Shown: piece after piece, positions 57,258 to 64,000 of the stretch
Position numbering within the stretch: position 1 is the stretch's first letter
Layout of the letters: each line of letters begins with the position of its first letter
Assembly (NCBI GenBank): GCA_022414725.1
Contig: CM039464.1
Coordinates: 53,796,268 to 53,860,267 of the forward strand
Direction: 5' to 3'
DNA length: 64,000 bases
DNA from: Microglena sp. YARC
Lineage: Eukaryota > Chlorophyta > Chlorophyceae > Chlamydomonadales > Chlamydomonadaceae
Translations under genes and position numbers: made by a program
Notes under the pieces: model-generated
The model's input: only the letters and a program-made list of their open reading frames with translations
Databases searched by the model: none
Told to the model about the DNA's origin: nothing

Positions 57258-57532
57258 TTTGTTACAGAAATCGGCCTCATACCCAAAACGAGTTGAACTG
57301 CGATTGAAAAGGGAGTGCAGAGCAACAATTGCCGTACGTACGATCGGCATGTTCAGGCTTGAGGAAGGCACAGCAGCAGCTGCCTCGCGTTACCTCAGCC
57401 CGGGCGGCAGGTTCTATCGAAGCATCATCAGCTTGAGGGGTGTCGCTACATCGCCCTCAAGTTCCGATAAGGTCTTTGTGGTCCATCCTGTATACAAAAC
57501 TATTCAAGCTATATATATTAACCGTCTAATAT
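57258..57532 (+). repeat. 280-base duplicated segment, copy 2
   Basis: Partner of 56415-56700. Both copies are followed or preceded by family A and family E ends, so the duplication probably rode on transposons. Confidence 0.6.
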
Positions 57533-57539
57533 AACGTTT

Positions 57540-57650
57540 TTTTGATGTTTCATTTACTGTTCCCGTCCGACTGTAGTTCCAGAAAGTAAAGTGGGACCAA
57601 CACCTTATAATCCATCAGACTTCAGAATCGTTGCTTTTGGGCAACATTAT
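57540..57650 (+). mobile_element. Back-to-back family A and family E ends
   Basis: GATGTTTCATTTACTGTTCC then CGTCCGACTGTAG is a family A end. At the shared TA a family E end follows (TACAGTAG-like TTCCAGAAAGTAAAGTGGGA, CACCTTATAATCCATCAGAC). Confidence 0.55.
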
Positions 57651-59454
57651 GGGGGGCAGCAGGCTTGAAGACGGTTCCGAAGATACAAGCCTCTTTGGTA
57701 CAGCAGTCACTTCTCTTTGCATACGAATGACCGATTGAAACAAAACGGAACCTCGCATCTCGTTGTTTGCCCCCACAGATGCAAGACGGATTCCGTGAAC
57801 ACACGCATGTGACAGCCGAGGCGTCCCCTCAATCAGAAGTAACAACAACATTTCACTGGGTATACATGATGCTGCCGCGATCGCTTTCACCAAAATGCGA
57901 TCAGTGTTTGCGAGTCAGTCGACTGCGTCATCGAGTTTGCAGAGCATGAACAATCAGCACCGTCGAAGTTTGTTGTTGCTTCTTGACTCTCCTTTCTCAG
58001 TGGGTTGGGCCCCTCGGAAAGGCGGCGCACGACAAAACACACAGAATAAGGCACCACTGTTACCTTCTGTATGCAACCTTCGTCACGCCACTTTGACACT
58101 CCTTCCATTGACCCTTCCGCCCCAGTTGTCAATGACGAGTTGCGGGAGGAGCCCAATGGACCAACACAGACGATCACCGAGCACCGAGTCATCATGTGAG
58201 TGTGACCACGTGATCATTTCAACAGATTCATCAGTCCGCCTCTTCAAGTGCCCTCCAGAGACAGCCACAACGACATAGAAAAGTTGAGTGGGTGCAAAAG
58301 CGAAACCCCGTTGATGTGGTGATCCTTGCAATGTCAAACCATCCACATTTCTTGCACCCGAACATTGTTCCTGCTTCCGCATGTGCACACATAAAGTCTT
58401 CGAATGTGATCCGTAGGAACATACAGTTATAATCAACATATACACAACAAAGTGCATTGCTTTACTGGAATGATACGGAGGGCGATTGGTTGGCAAGCAT
58501 CACTGTTCATGGGTCGTGGCAAAATTGTGATCTGGCTCTCTCATCATCCATCATACTGCGGGGAGACGCCGACGCACTTGTGTCCAAATATTTGACCCTG
58601 AGATCATACAGTAAATCGCACACGATTCTCCCTTATCCACATTCATCTCTGAGTACAGTCAAACACACGATTTCCCCTTACTCATACATTCCCTCGCCGG
58701 TGGGGACCTGCAGCAAGCTATCAGGTGTAGCCCAATTTGGATCTGGGCCGCATAAATCCACGAATTATGATCCCATAGTTCACTCTACGATGTCCAACTA
58801 AAAGATCCTAATTACAGAGTTTTTGATCTCAGAGATGTCGGTGAGAGGCGTTGGCCATGGCAGAGAATCCATGATTCTCAGGATATGCGCCGCCACATTG
58901 TAACCCGATGTCTAAAGTCATCGATAGCCTCTGATATTGTTCCCCCTATTCCCCCCTGACATGCCAACAAGGAATCTTCCACAGTTCGAACATACTGCAA
59001 ATGAACCTTGGGGATAAAAATCGGGGGGGGACTTTACTGTGTCGCTGTATACTGAACGGTGACTGTGAACACGTGGTGGCATTTGTCATGGAAATTTTTA
59101 GAATTGATTGGGCTTTATTTGTAACATAAGCACGCCTATCTATAATCTAAAAACTGAAGATCGTTGCTTTTGGGCAACGTTGAGGGGTGTACGTACCCAT
59201 GTCATGCGTACTCACCTCCCTTATATTCAAGCATGTGATTTTGGGCACGGGCATGCAACGCATCTCTTGGCAGGGTATACAGAAGGCACGCAGCGTCGGT
59301 GAATAGGCGACTAGAACTGTCAAGTCATACACGTCCGTACACGCGTTAAGCTGGATGAGATACAAATGAAGTTGCTTGAGTGGGCGGACCTCTACAAGTG
59401 GTTCTGTGACAACGTACACAGCATTCCGACCCGCCTCCTGCGCTTTCTTGTATG
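57651..59454. other. No supported gene
   Basis: Several short open frames lie on each strand (for example 58083-58496 minus) without recognisable domains or splice sites. A family E-like AAGATCGTTGCTTTTGGGCA occurs at 59157-59176. Confidence 0.3.
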
Positions 59455-59515
59455 TCGAGAATTCTTAACGCCAATAATTTATAATGGCGATGTCGTACAT
59501 TTATTTCCAAATAAT
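59455..59515 (-). mobile_element. Family A transposase 5' fragment
   Basis: TCTTAACGCCAATAATTTAT then AATGGCGATGTCGTACATTT is the inverted start of the family A transposase with small changes. No terminal repeat is attached. Confidence 0.65.
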
Positions 59516-59946
59516 TGTCGCTTATGTATTAAAAACAAACCAACGTATGGGACACAAATTTGTCATCGTATCTGCCTCTTGGTCCGTCACTTGAAGCATG
59601 ACAACATATATTACATCCACATTAGGAAACTCTGGAGGTTTCGCATCATAGCACTGGATAAGCCCCCTTACATATTGCATTACTGAACTCACTATCGGAT
59701 GTGGCAGGTGACTTCAATTGCCAGCGCATCAGAGATGACAATGGACTCTTCTGCGGCCGCAAGCACTGATGTGGGCGCAGGAGAAGGGTTCGACTTCAAG
59801 AGGATTGCTCTCGATGCATGTATTGTCACAATCAGCGAATTATGAACACACTGACTCGCGAAAATAGACCAGGGGGGCAAAGAGTGAATTCCTGTGCACT
59901 ACATTATAATCTCTCTACGGACATTCAAAAGTAAATATGTAGAACT

Positions 59947-60141
59947 ATGTTCTCTGTGACTAAGTACAGAGACAAGCTCCTAACGTTGTTTGATCTCGAC
60001 GAAGCAGCCAGATTTTACGCAGAGCCTAAGAACAAAGAAATATCTTCATCCTTTTTCAGGAGGTGTCATGTGAAACACGTTATAAAAAATAGGGAGCAAT
60101 TCGTCTCAATTAACAAAATCACGGAGGCATTCTTCAAGTAG
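59947..60141 (+). CDS. Small hypothetical protein
   Basis: 64 residues, ATG start (MFSVTKYRDKLLTLFDLDEA), then basic (FFRRCHVKHVIKNREQF). It has a protein-like composition with no homology that I can name. It is isolated in transposon-rich DNA, so it may be chance. Confidence 0.25.
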   Translation: MFSVTKYRDKLLTLFDLDEAARFYAEPKNKEISSSFFRRCHVKHVIKNREQFVSINKITEAFFK

Positions 60142-60699
60142 TTATTTTTGTGAAATATTGTTGTTCACGAGAGGAGTGTGCGTTTTTGCTGAGTTATGAT
60201 GAGCAATGCACTTGTCATTCAGCGCGGATACGTGTTCGTGCCCCTGACTGAATTTTATAGAAGTGACCTACACCCCAAAAAAACAATCACCAACTGTTTC
60301 TTCATTGGAGTCCCGTCACTCCACACATGAGATATTTGTAAGCAGTTGAGACAAGAATTGCAGCTGCTAGGTTGTGTTGCACCTTGAATCTCCGCACAAA
60401 GGGGATGTTCGTTGCTCTACATTTTTTATACATTGTTAACGAAACTAGATCATGCAACAACTTTTGAGTCGTCGGCTACAGCATGATCTTTGTTTGCGTA
60501 TCAATCATGTTGATTTGGATCGTCGTCTAACACATCTTGTCGGCAAGCACCCATGAGCTAAGATGTGTTTTTTTACGTTCACTCAGCCGGTCAATAATGT
60601 TACCAGTATATTGAATCAATTCCAATTCTCTATGTACAACTGGACAGACGGTCGAATTGTTGTACACATGCTACACATTGCTGCAAAGTTTGAGGAGAG

Positions 60700-61320
60700 A
60701 TGGCATTATACTTGCGAAAGTAAAGCCACATGACAGTCTCGAGGTGGATCTCAAACCCACTCAAAAAACGAAACTTCATTTGGAAGACATACGAAGACGT
60801 GTTTGGACTACTCACCAGAAAGGGAGAGCTACTGGGTTGTACCGAGGTATATGAGACACTAGATGCGGGTGACGACAATGTCGGCACTTTGTCTTTATTC
60901 AACAAGCAAAGGAGACATTTATTTTAACATCAGGCAAGGGTCTTTTCAACACGCGATACTGGTTGTTTGAGTTTTTAGAAAATTTGGACTGTCCAACTGA
61001 CACAGTAATTACAACCGAACTGTACTACCTGACAACGTGGCCATCTATCGTCATTACGTGGCCGCTTCACCACTCCAAGAAGTCAAAACAACTTGCCAGC
61101 TTCAAGGGGGTGCGGAGCTCCCTCACTTGTTTTTGGCACACTCCTCCCTAGTGCTCACCTTGGTTCAACCCAATTTAGAAGGGGTGTTCTCCATCGTCAA
61201 ACGCGATTATTTCTATAAAAGCCAACCCATGTGTACTAAGGCTTTGAGTTCTTGTTAAGGGAGAAACACGTAGAGGCTTTTTTTTCGAAGTCATGGGAAT
61301 ACAATTTTCTGGACCTGATA
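60700..61320 (+). pseudogene. Family C transposase remnant, copy C3
   Basis: Pieces of the transposase are recognisable: SLEVDLK at the N-terminus, LENLDCPTDTVI and HHSKK in the middle, and EGVFSIVKRD at the end. Large parts between the HTH and the second catalytic Asp are missing. Many frame changes. Confidence 0.75.
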
Positions 61321-61347
61321 CAAGGAAATAGCGACATTTGGCTACTA

Positions 61348-63610
61348 AATGGAGACGATAAGTCAATAAAGAGCCTCCGGACAAGCGCGTACGCGACCGG
61401 ACCGGGCGGCCAAAATTAAGGGACTAGGAAAAACGGCGGAGGAGAACGTGGTAAAGTGTACACTGAGTCGGATCATCAGCTGATAAGGACAACAAGGACG
61501 TTATCATCAAGGTGATTAAGGAGCGGGTCGACAGCATTCCAAGAGGACTGCTATCTTGCCGGTGTTGCGGTGAACCGGATATTAAAAGAAGTCTTCGAAG
61601 GGTACCTACAGATGCGCAACTTCACACTGTAAGTGTCCTAGCATCGACCAGAACTTCATTCGGCAGCTTTATGGTGGGGTCGAGACAGGCACATGGAGAC
61701 GAGGACGCCACAGTCGAAAGGTTCTTTCACAACAACTATTGGTTTAGGGAGAAGATTTGAGGGGCGCGAGGTAATTGTGTTGAAAAAAGAAAGAAAACAA
61801 TACGTGGGTGCCAATCGCTCGCTACGATGGCGACCTCGAAACCTGTACAGCACGCGTCGAAGGAAGTACCTGACCAACTTCAATAAACACTACAGAGTCC
61901 ATCTCTCACACATGGATCAAGAAGTTCGTTTTTTACTCGAAGGAAAACAGGATCTTGGCCAGGAGATCAAAAGATGAGCACGGCATTGACGAGACAGTAT
62001 TCCACCGATACCCTCCTCTACGATATCCCACTTCTTGGGAGTAAAGGAAGACTCATAGCGATACATTCTCTCCTACCGGAGCGAACAAAGATGTTGCTTA
62101 AGATTCAGCACTCGATCCTCGGACGGGACGAGATCAACCGACAGTGGCTCAAGAGCGTTTCCACAGCGCCAAGATGATCCGGTACAACGTCTTTATCAAT
62201 CGACTACCTCGAGGCCACAGAGGACGAGGGCTACGCCAGCTGGTCAACAATCGCTCCCATCCCAACAGTCAAGCACGCCTTCATCACGATAGACACCGAC
62301 GGCCTACTGGGCGTCCTCAAGGACGTGGGTCTCATCGAGAGTCTCGAAAAGACGCTGACAAACAAGGAGCACTGGGAATCGGTCTTCAATGTGGAAAACA
62401 TCTGTTCTACTGGGAAAGGTGTGTTTACATGCACCATAGACACTGACGGCGTAATGGCTTGTACCCACTTTCTTACGGGCCGAGAAGAAAAAGATTTCAA
62501 TCAAGGACGACGGAACGGCGATTAAGAAGCAGACCAAGACTCTCCGCGAGTTTTCCGAGTCCGACCCCAATATGGTGGTCGTTGCAAACGACCCTGGCCG
62601 CTGCAACATTGCCTTTTTGACTTGGAAGAAAAATAAGGTTGAAGAAAAAGATAAGGGGGGTAGGAAGAGGAAGAGGCACTGCGAGTTCGGGAGCAAGAGA
62701 CTCACGCGGGAGCGGTACTACGTTGAGAGCGGGGTCTTCAAATCTAGAGGGCCGACCAAGAAGTGGTTGTCTAACATCCAGGACTTGCCTTGACGACCTT
62801 GAAGGACAACAGTCCAAGCGGCACATCTCTAGTGTCGTTTAGACGCTTACGTGACTGTAATGGTCAACCATTGGGGATTCTCGATGGGGGGAGATGTCCA
62901 AGTCGAGGTGGGGGCGCGCAGCGCCTGCGGCTCTATGGTGGCATCAAGAAACGTGTCTTAGCACGCTTCTTCAACGAGGTCCAGGCGGATGTCGGTGAGA
63001 GGAAAACAATTAATGGGCGTTCCTGCTCCGGCCGATTTTTTTAAATTTCTAATCAGGATTTAGAGCCTCCTGAAGACTCGCTAGCTTGAGACATCAGCAC
63101 CAAGGAATCACAAATCCGCTCCATACCATGTTTCGCAACCAGTCAAAATCGCCGGGAGGCAGGAACGCCCATTAATTGTCATCGCATACGGTTTCTGCTA
63201 AGTCTGCCCCTGGTGGCAAGGGTGAACTTTTCTGTCCCTACAACGAGCGCGTTCAAGGGCGTTATAGCGACCGTTTCAAGGGGCGAGTTGCCCGTCATTG
63301 ACGAATTCCGTACCACAAAGATCTGGGCACAAGGACAGCACCACCGTCCTCCAAGTGTGCAGTCCGAAAAAGAAGGGCGCACGGTTCGAGGCTTGCTATG
63401 GTGCAGTTCCACCATGGAGAACAGCAAGTTGTTTGTAAACCGTGACCTAAATGCAGCCATTAACTCCAATTGCTTTACAATGTACCCAATCCGCCCGGAA
63501 TTCTTGCGGCGAGGCCAAAGAAATATTGCAAACTGGAAGTGTGTGGTAGGACGCAAAATTGATTACAAGCTGACAGGTTCTTTACAGAACGCAAGTGTCG
63601 AGCGAAGTGT
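61348..63610 (+). pseudogene. Fanzor pseudogene, family C copy C3
   Basis: ATGGAGACGATA start as in C2. RuvC-I (NDPGRCN, near 62590), RuvC-II (VIDEFRTTK, near 63300) and RuvC-III (NRDLNAAIN, near 63445) are all present but in different frames. A 166-base MITE plus target duplication interrupts the coding sequence at 63008. At the site of the C2 nonsense codon this copy has CAG. Confidence 0.8.
63012..63173 (+). mobile_element. Family M MITE nested in Fanzor copy C3, with AATT target duplication
   Basis: The 162-base element starts AATGGGCGTTCCTGCTCCGG and ends, inverted, AATGGGCGTTCCTGCCTCCC. It is flanked by AATT at 63008-63011 and 63174-63177. The uninterrupted site in copy C2 (near 40625) has a single AATT. 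This defines element boundaries, target and duplication length directly. Confidence 0.9.
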
Positions 63611-63926
63611 AGGAGATAAACACATACAAGAGGATTTTTTTGGGGGACTCGGGATATTATGTAACATAATTCCCTTGTCCGAGTGTAAAGCTAACGGGAT
63701 AGAAACATGTAAATCTAAGAGTTACGCGCGCGACGGCGTAAGCAAAAACTGCGGTACTAATGGGACAGGGGGGGGCACGGGCAAACTCGGTATACAAAAT
63801 ATAATGGGGGTGGGGGGCAACGGGGAATAGAGTACTGAAAAAGAAGGTGGTTACAATATCCCGAGCGTTTGTGGGTTGCTACACCCTTACATTACCATGC
63901 GATTCACACCAAAGCGTTTCCACCTC

Positions 63927-63999
63927 TACAGTCGGCGGAACAGTAAAATGAAACATATATAATTTCCATCTGTTTCATTTTACTGTTCCGATGACTGTA
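63927..63999. mobile_element. 73-bp near-palindromic family A mini-element
   Basis: TA, then CAGTCGGCGGAACAGTAAAA TGAAACATATA, a few central bases from the subterminal ATTTCCATCTG, then TTTCATTTTACTGTTCCG and TGACTG, and TA. Both terminal repeats are complete and almost nothing is left between. It should be movable by the family A transposase if that is active. Confidence 0.85.
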
Positions 64000-64000
64000 G

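Larger units (their letters stand above)
60580..63687 (+). mobile_element. Family C Fanzor transposon, copy C3 (indel-ridden)
   Basis: The left end CACTCAGCCGGTCAATAATG lies near 60580 and the right end closes with CCGAGTGTA (TA 63686-63687). A shortened transposase (60700-61320) and a complete-length Fanzor region (61348-63610) follow in order. It differs from C1 and C2 mostly by scattered single-base insertions and losses, which destroy all long frames. Family M copy 63012-63173 is nested inside. Confidence 0.85.

Overview
The window looks like a piece of a eukaryotic nuclear genome that carries an endogenised giant DNA virus (nucleocytoplasmic large DNA virus, NCLDV), heavily shot through with transposons. 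The left 12.2 kb is host-like. It has intron-split genes with GT..AG boundaries, four 2.3-2.9 kb tandem units that each encode a CUB-domain exon plus short proline-rich linker exons, GGAAT satellite blocks, homopolymer tracts and a tRNA-derived SINE. The Ser/Pro/Arg-rich linkers recall green-algal extracellular matrix proteins, so a chlorophyte host is my best guess. CUB exons in phase 1-1 are more typical of animal genes, so the host is left open.

From about 12.2 to 45.2 kb the genes are compact and viral in character. They include an A18/XPB-like SF2 helicase, a thioredoxin-SAP protein, RNA polymerase subunits RPB9 and RPB6, a run of small membrane proteins, a degenerate endonuclease/exonuclease/phosphatase (EEP) protein next to an ADP-ribosyltransferase-like protein, and a GH65-like glycosidase. 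Also present are a C5 DNA methyltransferase fragment, a RING protein, a giant-virus fibre-like domain, an A32-type packaging ATPase (broken, minus strand) and a DUF3431 glycosyltransferase-like gene. Several are intact; others carry premature stops, frameshifts or insertions, so the viral segment appears to be decaying.

Two families of Tc1/mariner/IS630-like transposons carry a DDE transposase together with a Fanzor (eukaryotic TnpB-like) RuvC protein. Family A (copies at 12.2-14.55 kb, 21.94-25.2 kb and several derivatives) has a full-length 787-residue Fanzor with an N-terminal SAP-like segment. Family C (35.3-38.2, 38.7-41.1 and 60.6-63.7 kb) has a different Fanzor. Both target TA. They have interrupted viral genes, most clearly RPB9, which resumes in frame beyond the insertion. 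A third TA-flanked terminal-repeat family (E) and an AATT-flanked MITE family (M) are scattered through the same interval.

From 45.3 to 50.07 kb lie two decayed tandem F-box/ankyrin genes with 37-residue repeats. A 1,000-base assembly gap follows, and from 51 to 64 kb there is mostly non-coding transposon debris. That part includes an indel-ridden third family C copy with a nested MITE, and a near-palindromic family A mini-element ends the window.
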